Below, piece after piece: positions 26,711 through 38,300 of a stretch of 64,000 bases of DNA. The DNA is taken from contig NC_134373.1 in NCBI RefSeq assembly GCF_035582795.1, forward strand, positions 42,267,173 through 42,331,172, read 5' to 3'. The stretch's first letter is position 1; each line of letters starts with the position of its first letter. Under the pieces are notes generated by a model. It searched no databases and was not told the DNA's origin. It was given only the letters and a program-made list of their open reading frames with translations. Position numbers and translations under genes: made by a program. Source of the stretch: Mycteria americana. Lineage: Eukaryota; Chordata; Aves; Ciconiiformes; Ciconiidae.

Positions 26711-26865
26711 GTTGCTGGCCAGGCTGTTCCTCTGAGTCATTGTCACGACTCTATCGACCTCGCGGCTCTGCCGAGCAGAGATCGGCTTTTGTCGGTACAC
26801 AAACCGTCGGGAATCGAAAAGATTCACCCATCTTGCAACCCACCGAGTGGGACGAGACATTAATT

Positions 26866-26883
26866 TGGTGTCAGAAGTGGGAC
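26866..26883 (+). other. Retroviral primer-binding site, tRNA-Leu type
   Basis: TGGTGTCAGAAGTGGGAC lies 6 bp after the LTR end. From known ERVL biology, this is complementary to the 3' end of a leucine tRNA (TGG pairs with the tRNA CCA end). It supports class III (ERVL) assignment together with the 5-bp target duplication. Confidence 0.8.
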
Positions 26884-26886
26884 AGA

Positions 26887-27023
26887 CTGTTCCTCTGAGT
26901 CATTGCCGTGACTCTACCGACCACCGGGCTCTGCCGAGCAGAGATCGGCCTTCGTCGGTACACAAACCGTCGGGGAATCGAAAAGATTCACCCCTCTCGC
27001 AACCCACCGAGCGGGACGAGACA
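26887..27023 (+). mobile_element. 3' LTR remnant (U5 tail only)
   Basis: 137 bp repeating the last 136 bp of the 5' LTR (26724-26859), starting CTGTTCCTCTGAGTC and ending GGGACGAGACA, directly followed by the target duplication CATGG. By eye I count about 12 substitutions and one 1-bp indel between the two tails, roughly 9 percent, so the insertion is old. The internal genes and most of the 3' LTR are missing. Confidence 0.9.
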
Positions 27024-27028
27024 CATGG

Positions 27029-30000
27029 TCAAGCCCTGGGTTGGACTCCCCAACCTCCATCTGTGCTACAACCTCCTGCCATACTTGCTATGCAGCAGGG
27101 CAGTCGATTATCTGCCTTTCCAAAGCCGTCTCCGTTTCACACAAATCGTAGATTATGTGCCAAAATTGTGCTGTAGGGACCGTGCCTGGTTGCTCAGCAA
27201 CTGCATTTGTACTGAACAGAGCGTGGGGTGACGGGCAGCTGCCTGCAAACGCCTGCCGGAAAGGGAACAAGGTCAAGATTTGGAGAAAGCTATTTAAATG
27301 GAAGAGCAAGCACTGCTTACCAAGACTAGGTAAACTCCAGATTATTTTCGTTAATAAAAATCAGCAGTAAAGCGTTGCAGGAGGAGGAAAATACACTGAA
27401 GATTGCAAGCAGCAAAGCTTTGGGTGGAAAAGTGTCGTTCTGGTTTCCCTGTTCTTCATTGCTCCACTTAGTTGCGAAAGAGAGGGGAATAAATAGCATG
27501 GGACATACGCGGACTGCTGCGGCAGCGCAAGTGGCTGTCGCGCGAGTGCTTGGCCCGTGCCAGCCAGGGAAGCACGAAACGTGGCCCGGTCCGTGCTTCC
27601 CCCCCGAGAGCTGCTGACACCGCGAGCAGATCTTCTGCCTCATCCTACAAGTAAGAGTGGCGTGTTCAAGAGAGAAAAACCGCTTTTGCAGATTCAGGAA
27701 TTCAGCTTTATTTTGCATGTTAAATAAATAAAAAGGCCTTTGAGTGCGGGAAGAGCCTGGCTGGAATTTGCTGTCGTTTTGCTTTCCCCGTGCAAGCCTC
27801 GCTGCTGGTGGCCCCTGTAGTCCCCATCTCCCGCTCACCAAGCTTACCCCTCCAGGCTACCGCTCTGGAAGCGGCAATTAGCCTGATCCTGGCATCACTT
27901 TACAGTTTACAGAATGTTCCTCTTAATTATTAAATACAAGATTTACAACCCATCACTCCAGGTTCCCTTCAAAGCTGTTGCTGAGCTCTGATCCCCTTCT
28001 GCGGCTGCCTGATCCCAGGCCGACCTCCTGCCACCTCCCTCTGCAGAGCAGTTCCCGCTGACCAACGCCTGCAGGAACCTGCTCTGTGCATCCATCAGAT
28101 TACAGCTAAATTCTTGTCTTTCCTGCCTGTTCTCAGCTTTCCAACCCAACCCTGGCCATTTTATGGTTCCCATTTCTTGCTTTTAAGTAGAAATTACGTG
28201 CAGTGAGTGCTGCTATTTGTTACGTAGTGACGGATGTGCAAAGACATGAAGGAAGCACTCCTGATACTGTGGGATTTTTACTCTTAAAATGTACTTTTTG
28301 AAGTCATAATATTTCAAAGCACATTTATAATATGTTTGCAATATGGGTAAAAAGATTACTTTAGTCTCCCGGAAAATGTAATTTTCCGGTAATTGGTGTT
28401 CTCCTACAGTATCTCATACCCATGCACTAATCCCTCTGCTCCAGCCTTGCGCATATTTTTATCCTGTGTTACCCTAAAGTAGGCTGCTGAACTTCCCCAG
28501 TAGCTCTGATTTTTAAAATCCCAGTAACTCCTTGTAAAATCAGATTTCCACAAGGGCAGAGAGTTTCTAATTATCTATTACATGCTCTGAGATTCGATTC
28601 TATGCCCATAGCACAATTCTCAGCTTTTCTATGATTAGCAAAACTGCCAGCTCCCCACTCCTCAGTTGCAGCAGATTATCTGAAAACAAGCCAATATTTT
28701 CCTAAAAGGTTTCACCTTTGGGATAACGATGGTTTTGGCAGTATTACGTGCATATTCTTGAAAGTGAATTGATTTGTACTGTAATCGCTACACATCTATT
28801 ATCTGCAAGGGCAGAAAATCAGAGTCATGTTGTACGACCTGATGAGACTTCGCTCGTACTTACGGTGTGGACACGTGTGATTAACGCATCTCCGCCAACT
28901 CCGCACTGAGGAAGAGGCCCTTCTTCTGCTCCTTGGGCAAACAGATGAGGTTTTGGTGGGTTTTGTGCAATTCCCTCTTCAAACTTCACTCCTGCCCGGG
29001 CCTTTTTCTCCCAGTCTTGCCTGTTCCAAGTCTGTGGCAGGAAATGGTAAGTAGCTGCTGAAAATTTAATCGGTTCATCAAAACCTTTTGGGTATTGTAT
29101 TAATAATTAATTTGACATGAGTCAACGTAACTCAACGTAGTCATGTTTCATGGAATAATAAAATACAGAGATGGTAAAAATCTATTAGTATACCTATATC
29201 CGCCTGCTGTCTGGGCAGGATTGCTTCATACAGGGTATCTTTTTCTCCGCTGCATGTTTAATACTCATTTGCCAGTACAATGGCTGATGATCATTCTTTG
29301 GATGCTATTTTTTACGTAAATGAGCAGTTTAATTTCTCTTGCATAAACAAATCTCGGACCTCCTGTATTGTAATATCCATGTTTTCCCCAGTCGTAAAAA
29401 CTGTAACATCAAGCTGAGTTTATTCTCCTCTCAGCACGGAGCCAGCACACAGCACCCTCACCTCCACGGTACCTGGGTACTGCGACACGTTAACATGCTC
29501 TGGCAAGAAACTTGAGGACGAAAGAAAAAAAAAAAAAAGGAAAAAAGACAACCGAAGGAAATTAGAAGGTTCTGCATCCTATCATGATGGAAAACCATGT
29601 CAGAAAATATTCCAAAACTCACTGGTGCATCTTCAGCCATAGATGAGCTGCCCATCCACCTCAATACTTTAATTTCATACACCACCAGTTTCTAAGCGAA
29701 CAAATACGAGGATGTGCTGGAGTCCAAACATCCAAGTATATTTTCTTCTACTTGCTTCACCCCAACATCACTATAATATACTGCCGTGCTAAGAGTTAGG
29801 GCTGAAAGAGTTTGCTTTTGTTTAAAAGAAACTTTAACTCATCCCTGCTCCTCGCTGCCTGCTGCCCCTCCGGGGGTGCCGGGAAGCCAGCGGAGGTGGG
29901 GGAATCCCATCCTTACCCATCACGCAGCTATTGCTCCAAAGCAAAGTCTTCAAAGGCAATTATCTTCTGCTTTAACCTCCAGCAACCTCAGTTCAAAGGT

Positions 30001-31779
30001 CAGTGCCCAATAAATGAGATTTCTGCTCAATTGTCTAATCACCGTTAATCTTGTTAGAGTGATCCTCAGCTCCACCTGTTCTCCGACGTCTCTTACTTGC
30101 ACTTTTCCCATTCCTTCCATTTCTTCCTCCTTTTCATTTCCTAGGACTTCTCCAAGCGCATTTACATGCCTTTTCCTTTTGCTATATTTGGAATTCTCAA
30201 CTTTTTTTTTCTTTTTAATAAAACCACATTTCAAATGCTTCCAATTTCTGAATCTCTCTTATTTAAGGTCCAAAAAGATTGTATTGAAAATGCTATTTGT
30301 TTTCAAGTTGACTTCCTATATGTCCTAAATCTCTGCTAAATTTTCAAGAATTATTTTTTCCTGTGTCCTTTGAATAACCCATTCTTAAGCTCTAACTCAA
30401 CAGAGCCTAGATACAGAAACTCCTTCACCTTCTCCAGACCTTTCCTCTCCATTACATTTCCCTCTCCATTAAGTTTTTCTTTTGTTTTGGCCACTGTTTC
30501 AATCTTAGATATATAGAGAGTCTCTATTCATGCTCTTTTTTTTTTTTTTACCTCTCCTGATTTTATGCTGGCATAAGTGTTTATGAACTTCCCCTTAACA
30601 AAAATAAGAAACTGTTCTCAAAAAAACAAAAAAATTTAAAAAACAGAGCAGAATTACGCTGTGCGCGCTCCTTTGGTTTCAATAGTGTTGATTCAATCAT
30701 CTACTGGGATTGTCTCAACTGCAGGAGAAAAAGATGCTTAAAAGGTAAAAAAAGAAACCTTTAAAGCAGTGTGTAGAACAAAACTGGAAGTTTTGAATCC
30801 TCAGATATGTCATTTTTGTGTCAAATCGTAAAAATCCCAGGCATTATCCATCTGACAGTATACCTGCATACGTTTCTATATTTAGCAGCTAGGAGATAAT
30901 CTTAATAGCTAGCTTGCATTTGCCATCAATAGGTCACGTGGCAGGCGTACGCATGGGACAATGCTCTGCTTCTCCACCATGAACTTCTGTTCCCTACTTC
31001 ATTTGTTTTAAAAAAGAAAAGACAATCATAACGCAGATCTTAACTCATTTCTTTGAATGCCTATCCCGCAAGTGTTCAAATTAAAGATATTTGGGTTTTC
31101 CTGCTGGCAGCTTTAGGGTTATTCTGTAGGAGGGAGGTGGGAGAAACAGTCTTAGTTACCCTGAAACGACGTATAAAATATTAACAACTAGCAATATCCT
31201 TCTATCACAAAGACACTGGTACCCAGTTGTCTTCTTATTACATCCCGTTCAAAGGATTGCTGGTGAGATCAAAATGGAAATCCCTGCAATGCCTTTTTCC
31301 CCTGCCCCTGCTTCTCATGCGGGCAGGAGCAGGAGCCTGGGTCCCTGCGTGTGGGCCTCTCCCCTCGAGGTCAGACCTTTCCGAGCGGCTCTTCCACTAC
31401 CTGCTCCATCGCTCGCTGTGGAGCCTCCGTTAGATATGGGGAGTAATAAAGCAAGATCCTAGAAACGTTTCCCTTCCCAACCCTTTCCTTCCCTCTTTTT
31501 TCTTGCTTGAATACTTATTTTCCTCAAAATTTTAAAGATATGTTATTTGTATCTTTCTAATCTTCTTACATAATTATTTTCTTGGGGGGGGGGGGGGGGG
31601 GGGATATTAGTGAAGCCTCAACTGCACTCTCCTGAGACGTGCTGATCTGACTTCCAGGCAAAGAGCACACGTACACTTTCTGCACTCTTTCGTTTCTCGC
31701 CCAGGCTGCCCGTACGATGCAACGATTAGATGTGCCATCGAGCTGGGCAGGCTTGGGCAGTGGTTGGCTCAATAGTGTC
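27029..31779. other. Intergenic stretch, no gene seen
   Basis: Unique, AT-rich DNA with many short A or T runs (29525-29540, 30533-30551, 30628-30645) and a G tract at 31584-31603. No defensible exon on either strand. Confidence 0.5.
31584..31603 (+). repeat. Poly(G) tract, 20 bases
   Basis: Twenty consecutive G. Such tracts form G-quadruplexes and slip during sequencing, so the exact length is uncertain. Confidence 0.85.
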
Positions 31780-32649
31780 CTGGGAAGATGAGAAGTGCTC
31801 TACAGAGGCTCTGCAGAGGGACCTGGGCAGGCTGGATCCATGGGCCGAGGTCAATCGGGTGAGGTTCAACAAGGCTCAGTGCCGGGTCCTGCACTTGGGC
31901 CACAGCAACCCCATGCAACGCTACAGGCTTGGGGAAGAGTGGCTGGAAAGCTGCCTGGCAGAGAAGGACCTGGGGGTGTTGGTTGACAGCTGGCTGAATA
32001 TGAGCCAGCAGTGTGCCCAGGTGGCCAAGAAAGCCAATGGCATCCTGGCTTGTGTCAGGAATAGCGTGGCCAGCAGGAGTAGGGCAGTGATGGTGCCCCT
32101 GTACTGGGCACTGGTGAGGCCGCACCTCGAATGCTGTGTTCAGTGTTGGGCCCCTCACTCCCAGAGAGACATTGAGGGGCTGGAGCGAGTCCAGAGAAGG
32201 GCAACGGAGCTGGGGAAGGGTCTGGAGCACAAGGCTGATGGGGAGCGGCTGAGGGACCTGGGGTTGTTCAGCCTGGAGAAAAGGAGGCTGAGGGGAGACC
32301 TCATCGCTCTCTACAACTGCCTGGAAGGAGGCTGTAGAGAGGTGGGGTTGGTCTCTTCTCCCAGGTAACAAGTGATAGGATGAGAGGAAATGGCCTCCAG
32401 TTGTGCCAGGGGAGGTTTAGACTGGATATTAAGAAATTTTTCTTCACTGAAAGGGTTGTCCAGCATTGGACCAGGCTGCCCAGGGAAGTGGTGGAGTCCC
32501 CATCCCTGGAGGTATCTAAAGGACGTTTGGATGAGGTGCTTGGGGACATGGTGTAGTGGTGGGCTGGGCAGTGTTAGGTTTATGGTTGGACTCGATGATC
32601 TTAAAGGTCTTTTCCAACCTGTGCGATTCTGTGATTCTGTGATTCTGTG
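31780..32649 (+). mobile_element. CR1 LINE, 5'-truncated, reverse-transcriptase tail plus 3' UTR
   Basis: The plus strand encodes the C-terminal part of the CR1 ORF2 protein. Recognisable pieces are [42 protein letters not shown] and [10 protein letters not shown], up to about 32335. The frame is then broken: GAGGTGGGGTTGG appears to lack one base against the family pattern, giving a stop at 32366. The usual continuation ([29 protein letters not shown]) follows in another frame and ends at TAG near 32556. The 3' end is canonical: TTGGACTCGATGATCTTAAA, TTTTCCAACCT and three GATTCTGT units ending at 32649. The 5' boundary is approximate because CR1 leaves no clear duplication. The copy is dead. 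Confidence 0.92.
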
Positions 32650-33985
32650 AAGTCGGTTTTGCTGGTTAAAGCCCTCGCCTGCAAAGAGCTGAGCAGGAGC
32701 TGTGGGACTGGAGTACCCGCGAGGGCTCAGAGATGAGGGGCCGGATCACTTCTCGGCAGGGAGGAGGCATGACCTGTATGTTAACAGAAACCTGAAGAGT
32801 GCTAAAACCCTGTCTTTTGGTTTTGTGCAAGCAGAATACCAACCACAACCAGATAAAAGCCCTGGCGAGACGCTGAGGCCGCTGCATACATCAGCCCCGA
32901 CCTGCATCCACGTCAGGGTTTACACATGCAGGGACAGGAGACTGCTCTGCTTTCTGTCTTTCTTCCATCCTATTTCCCCTTTCCCGATCCTTGTTAAAAG
33001 AGAAGAAAAGCTGCTAACATCCGTGTTATCAAAATAGCGTTGCATCCTCCAGACATACTTCTCTGCGCCGCACAGATGTGCTGGCTGGCTCATCGCTCTC
33101 ATTAGGAAGAGCACATCGTTAATGCTCCTAGAGCTGGCAGGGACAGGATTTCACCCGTAACACTGCTTGTGTTGAATTCAAGCCATTCGGCAGTGACATA
33201 TACTACCATGCGATACAAATTCCTTTTCATTAACTAGGAAGTGGGAGACAGCCATAATTAGGATATCAAGTTTCAGGAAAATGCAGTAAAGGCCGTTCAG
33301 GCTTGCGGTTTGGGTCTCCAAGCCTGAGGGGTTTTTGGCCCAAACGCTGACAGCACAAAGCCGACGCGCCAGGCGTCACGCGCTGCGGATGGCAGGCACG
33401 GCGGGCTGTGCCTGTCGCATCCTTTACGAGCTGAAAGGCGATTACGGAGGGGCCTTTGGGCCGTCAGCTGGAGGCCAGAGGCTGCCTTCCCCCAGGAGGT
33501 GTAAGACAGCTGAACAAAATAAAGCACCAAGGTCATAAAAAAAAGAAGTGTGAAGTATTGGCCTAGCACTGGCTGACTGGGCCCCGAGTACTGGTTTCTG
33601 ACGTTGGAGGACAGTGGGTTTCACTGGCATCGGGTGCGGCATTCAGTTCATCTAAAGGGGAAAAAAAATTCTTTGAAAATCCCCAAAGATGTTTCTATCA
33701 TTATTTCAATGAGAAACATTTAAGCCAGTTTTTTTTAGTCAGATACTCCAGAAAGGGTAAACAGTGTCTGAATGGGCACAGAGAGGGAAGGCTGAGCCAC
33801 TGGGGGTTCCACCACTGGACCTGCCATGGGATCTGCAGATGTGTTATCCCACAAGCGTGAGGTCGTTCACCCGGTGTGCGAGACGCCAATATACACCCAG
33901 GGCAGAGGTATTTTATTTCATGTCTGCGCAGAGATGGGTGCTAGGTGGTAGCTCCACAAAGCCAGCACAAAGTTCGGTCATACAG
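32650..33985. other. Intergenic stretch, no gene seen
   Basis: Unique sequence between the CR1 and the second LTR. No exon or repeat boundary recognised. Confidence 0.45.
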
Positions 33986-34579
33986 TGTCATGGTTTAACC
34001 CCAGCCGGCAACTCTGCCCACCCAGCCGCTCGCCCACTCCCCCCCGGTGCGATGGGGAGAGAATCAGAAGGGTAAAAGTGAGAACCCTCGTGGGCTGAGA
34101 TAAAGACAGTTTAATGGGGAAAGCCAAAGCCGCGCACAAGCAAAGCAAACAAGGAATTCCTTCCCTGCTTCCCGTGGGCAGGCAGGGGCTCAGCCATCTC
34201 CAGGAAAGCAGGGCTCCAGCACACGTAACGGTGACTGGGGAAGACAAACGCCATCGCTCCCAACGTCCCCCCTTCCTCCTTCTTCCCTCAGCTTTATATG
34301 CTGGTATATATATATATTCATATGGCGTGGAATATCCCTTTGGTCAGTTGGGGTCAGCTGTCCCAGCCGTGTCCCCTCCCAGCTCCTTGTGCCCCCCCAG
34401 CCCACTCGCTGGTGGGGTGGGGTGAGGAGCAGCAAAGGCCCTGACTGTGTGTAAGCACTGCTCAGCAATAGCTAAAACATCCCTGGGTTACCAACGCTGT
34501 TTCCAGCACAAATCCCAAACACAGCCCCATACTAGCGACTATGAAGAAGATTAACTCTACTCCAGCCAAAACCAGTACA
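33986..34579 (-). mobile_element. LTR of the same ERVL-type family as 14742-15296
   Basis: About 594 bp bounded by TG...CA and collinear with the LTR at 14742. On the minus strand it starts TGTACTGGTTTTGGCTGG, carries TATAAA (34293-34298), an ATTAAA signal (34110-34115) and ends GGGGTTAAACCATGACA. A (TA)n expansion lies at about 34304-34318 just upstream of the TATA box. No internal region is seen on either side. The 5-bp flanks (TACAG left, GAGGC right) do not match, unlike the first copy. TACAG does occur at 34576-34580, overlapping the LTR end, which may be chance or a target duplication with a lost terminus. Confidence 0.88.
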
Positions 34580-35300
34580 GAGGCCCAGACAAAGTAGAGG
34601 CCAAAATGCTGTGGGAGGCCCAAAGGTGGAGGCCAAATAGGTGTGGGAGGCCCAGTCAAAGTAGAGGTTGAAAAGGTGTGGGAGGCCCAGACAAAGGTGG
34701 AGGCCAAAACAAAGAGGGGGCAGACAAAGGTAGAAGCCAAAAAAGCGTGGGAGGCCAAAAAGATTACAGAGGCTCTGCCAGAGGTGGAGGCCAAAAAGGT
34801 GTGGGAGTCCCAGACAGAGGCGTGGGGGGCCAGTCTGAGATCAAGGCGTAAAGGTGTGGGAGGCCCAAGAATTGTGGGAAGCCCACAATTAGGGCAATTA
34901 GCCCACCGTTAGGAAGTTAGTCGGGAATTGCAAAATAGCATGAAAGGCACAGAAAGTGGTACACAAGAGTAGAGGCCCAGAAGGACCTCTCGTGGGTCAC
35001 TGCTGTGGAACCCACCATACAATCTGACGTGGGACCAGCAGTAGGAAGCCCAGAGGATGTTGCTCCAAATAGTGGAAGCCCAGACAAAGATGGAGACCAA
35101 AAAGTACTGAAGGCTGAGAGGGGGACTGAGAGGGGGGTGAGCACAGATTTTGCCAGGCCCAGAGAACTTAGGAGGCCAAAATTTTTGGCAGTTCCATGGA
35201 GAGGGAGAGGTCCACGGAGATATGGTGGCCCAGAGGGAGTGAGAGGCACACAGAATGCGCAACGCCAAGACATGGGAGGCCCAGACCAGGCCCACCATCC
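34580..35300. repeat. Degenerate ~35-bp tandem array
   Basis: Imperfect repeats built on GAGGCCCAGACAAAG, TGGAGGCCAAAAAG and GTGTGGGAGG blocks. Spacing is regular up to about 34870 and then decays, with scattered AGGCCCAGA remnants to about 35290. Units vary from 30 to 38 bp with frequent substitutions. Open frames across it (34643-34912, 35005-35538 plus) give Lys/Glu/Ala/Trp-rich repeats such as KVEAKK and show no domain. The array begins exactly where the LTR ends. Confidence 0.7.
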
Positions 35301-38300
35301 AAAACTTACCCAGTTTCTTCCAAAAAATCTCATGTTTTCTCACTTTCCTTCAGGGAGGAACAGCAAGGCCCCAAGCCCTCACAACCTGCCCACAGGTCCC
35401 CTCCTGACCTGTCCCCAGAGACCACAGAAGCCCACAAGTGTTCCTCTGTTCCAGAGCACATCCACAGCCAAACCTCACCCATCTTCTCATCTTCGTGATG
35501 AGAAAGTCATAGATTTCATTGGACAAGCAGGGTTGTAAAAAGGAAATAACCTTAGTTCAGCAGTCTTGGTTGGCTCTTTGGAAATCAAACCGTAGCTGCA
35601 GTGGAGCAGGTTACAGTCTTGGTCTTCTACAACTTCTTACTATGTGCAAGGAAGCCAACAGCGATGAAGAACAGAAGGGACAGCAAGGCAGAAGATAAAC
35701 ATCGTGGGAGAACAACTTCATTGCACAGCCGAGATGGCTGTATAACACAATCACCGGGAGGGCCGGGCGGACACTGCCCTGGGCTGCAGGCTCGCCCAGC
35801 GGGCAATGGCCGCCCCTTGGGAGGGCGTGTGCCCAACGAGTCCTTGTTGTGATGGTTGGAGGGAAGAGCTTGCCCTTGGCAGAAAGGCTTCCACGCAATT
35901 TTTGTCTCCTGCAACTGCTGAATTTAACAAAACCTTATCAAACATACTTCTGCTTTTTTTGTGAAGTCCCTTTTGGCAAGAAAGCCAAGGGAAAAAAAAA
36001 AATAAAATCTATCTGCGAGACCATGTGGGTACCTTGTGCGCTTGGAGCTGGAAGCACACCAGAGCCCTCAGATGGCAGAAGAGAAGGACAGCCGGGGTCA
36101 GTGAGAAAAGCCAGGCTGGCACACCTCGGTACGGTTATGTGCTCCTTGGACCAGGCCATACAGGAAAATGCTGCTTGCTGTGATTAAGTTTTTTTCTCTT
36201 TTTTTCCTCTGTCTCCAAACCGTAGGTCAGAGTTGTACTTTCTGGCTCCCAATGGTGCATAAAACATTGTATTTTGAGAGTTTTCTGCTTTACCCTTTTT
36301 GTTCAGGGGCCTCATAAAGGGAACAAGGTGCAGCACTGGGGTAGAACCTTTCCTGCAATGGGGACAAAGGCCTGGGTTTGTGCTTTTTTCTTGCTTTTAA
36401 AGTGCATTCCACTAATGTTTACAACTATTTAGAGGAAAATACTCCATTTGCCCTAAGAGCTGGTTATGGGCTTGTAATGATGAAATAAAAAGCAGAATGA
36501 TTTCATCCTGGCTATTGGTGATGGGCTCAGCCAGGCAGTAAAAAGGTCCCCGAGGTGCACGTGGGTTGTGCTGAGCTGCAAGCCCGCAACGTGTCTGCTG
36601 CAGGAGCGGAGGCAACGGTTAAGGCAGCCCTGGAAGAGAAAAGGGCCATTTAAATAAGGGATAGATGCAGAAGCTTTTGGCGAAGGAGATGACAGTCCCT
36701 CCTCCAGACCCTGGCTCGGGTCAAGGGTTTAGAAACCGCGGCTGAAATCTGGGCCTGAGCAGAGGAGCAGCACGCGAGCGCTCTCCCGCGCGGCTGAGAA
36801 AGGACTGGCAGCGATGGGAATTGTCCTGTTGCAAGGGCAAGGAGCCGGGCAGGGAAAATGAGATATAATCCAATGAAAGATGTGATTACATAGATTGCTG
36901 AGTTCCCTGACAAACTGGGAAAACCACATGGCCTGATTACTGTTTGGAAAAAAAAAAAAAAGATGAATGTGAGCATCAATGCTTTGGAAGGAATTAGAAG
37001 ATGAGTGGGGATGAGTGTATTATCAAATCTTAAGTGAATACTTTGCCCATTAGAGCAATACATCTATGTCACAACTGAGCTGGAATACAAGTTCTTGGGA
37101 CACATCGCCACAGAAACCTTCAACGACAGCCAAGTAGAGGGATCAGCCGGCTCTGGAAAGCTGCCGAGCACAAAGTGGTCTGCAAAGATGCTGTGTTCTG
37201 AGCTCTCATGGGCTACACCCTGCCCTAAATGTGCCAGCCCTCGAAGGAGTGGCTGCCCCTTCTCCCTACGGCTCCCTCACGGACAACACGTGCGTTATTT
37301 ACCCGTTAAATCCATGGCCTTCGGATACCCCGTGTCACACTGCGGGGTGGTTTCTCACAGCATGCAAAGACATTGACACCCCGGGAAGGGGGCCTGGGGC
37401 ACATGCATCACCCCGAGCACAAATGCAGGGACCCCTGGACCACCCATCACCCCTTTCCCCCTCCTCCATTCCTGGCTCAGCTTGTGCTGCCAAGCCAGCG
37501 CTGAGGAGAGGAGGGAGCCTTGCCCCAAACCTCCTGCAAGGTTTTGGGGTTCAAGAGCTGTCCCTGGCCCCTCCTGCCTCGCCGTCCCCAGCAGTGTGCC
37601 AGCTCTCCCCGATGCTCACCTCCGGCCCCCAGATCCCCTCCAAGCCTTTGGGACAGGGCAGTCCAAACGCAGGTTCCCTGGAGCCAAAATTACTCAAAAA
37701 AACCCCAAGTTTCACCCCATCCGTTCTTTAAAATGGTGAGACAAACATTTGGAAGTGATGAAGCATCTATTATCGTGTTTGAAATGAAATTCGGGGCTCA
37801 GAGGGACCCTTGCAGAGCCTGCAACATTCAACAGTGGACTTCAAAAGCCCATCACCTTCTCAAAACACCACGCCCGTTCAAAAGAAAAGCCTTTTTGAAG
37901 GCCACAATGGCAGCCCAATGGCTCTCAGATTGGCTCATCATCTGGTTTAAAAGTCAATACTGATAAGGCCCCAATCCAGCAGAGTACTTAAGCAAAGTAC
38001 TTCGGGTTGAGCTCTGTTTTGTGAGGGCTGAGCGAGCATTAGACTCAACTGCAGCCTGTTAACATGCAAACAAACTTTTTCTGTTATCCTAAACTGCGCA
38101 CTAATAACTTTTTCCCATGCCTGACTCTGCAAGCCATAATAATGAAGAGCTGAAAGCACTGAAATACTGTGGGGTGGGTTTTTTTCTTCTTCTTTTCTTC
38201 TGGAGATGCAAAGGGATTCAGCCCTTCTTCCACAACACCCCATGGCAAACCTGAGCGGGTTGGAGGGATTACAGCACAGGTCCCACTGATAACTCATTTG

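Larger units (their letters stand above)
26086..26859 (+). mobile_element. 5' LTR of a collapsed ERVL-type provirus
   Basis: A 774-bp LTR starting TGTGAGAGACTG and ending GACGAGACA. U3 has a G-rich stretch (about 26171-26205, repeated GGGAGC) and a TATA box CTATAAAAGG at 26411-26420. An AATAAA at 26705-26710 marks the end of R, and U5 follows. The base before the LTR completes CATGG (26081-26085), which recurs as CATGG at 27024-27028 after the second LTR remnant: a perfect 5-bp target duplication. Immediately downstream is a tRNA-Leu-type primer site. This is an endogenous retroviral relic; no viral coding sequence remains. Confidence 0.9.

Noticed and set aside
33981-34580. TACAG at both ends as a target duplication of the second LTR
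   Set aside because: The right-hand TACAG overlaps the LTR terminus and would require loss of the TGT/ACA end; one substitution in the normal end explains the sequence more simply. Left as ambiguous.
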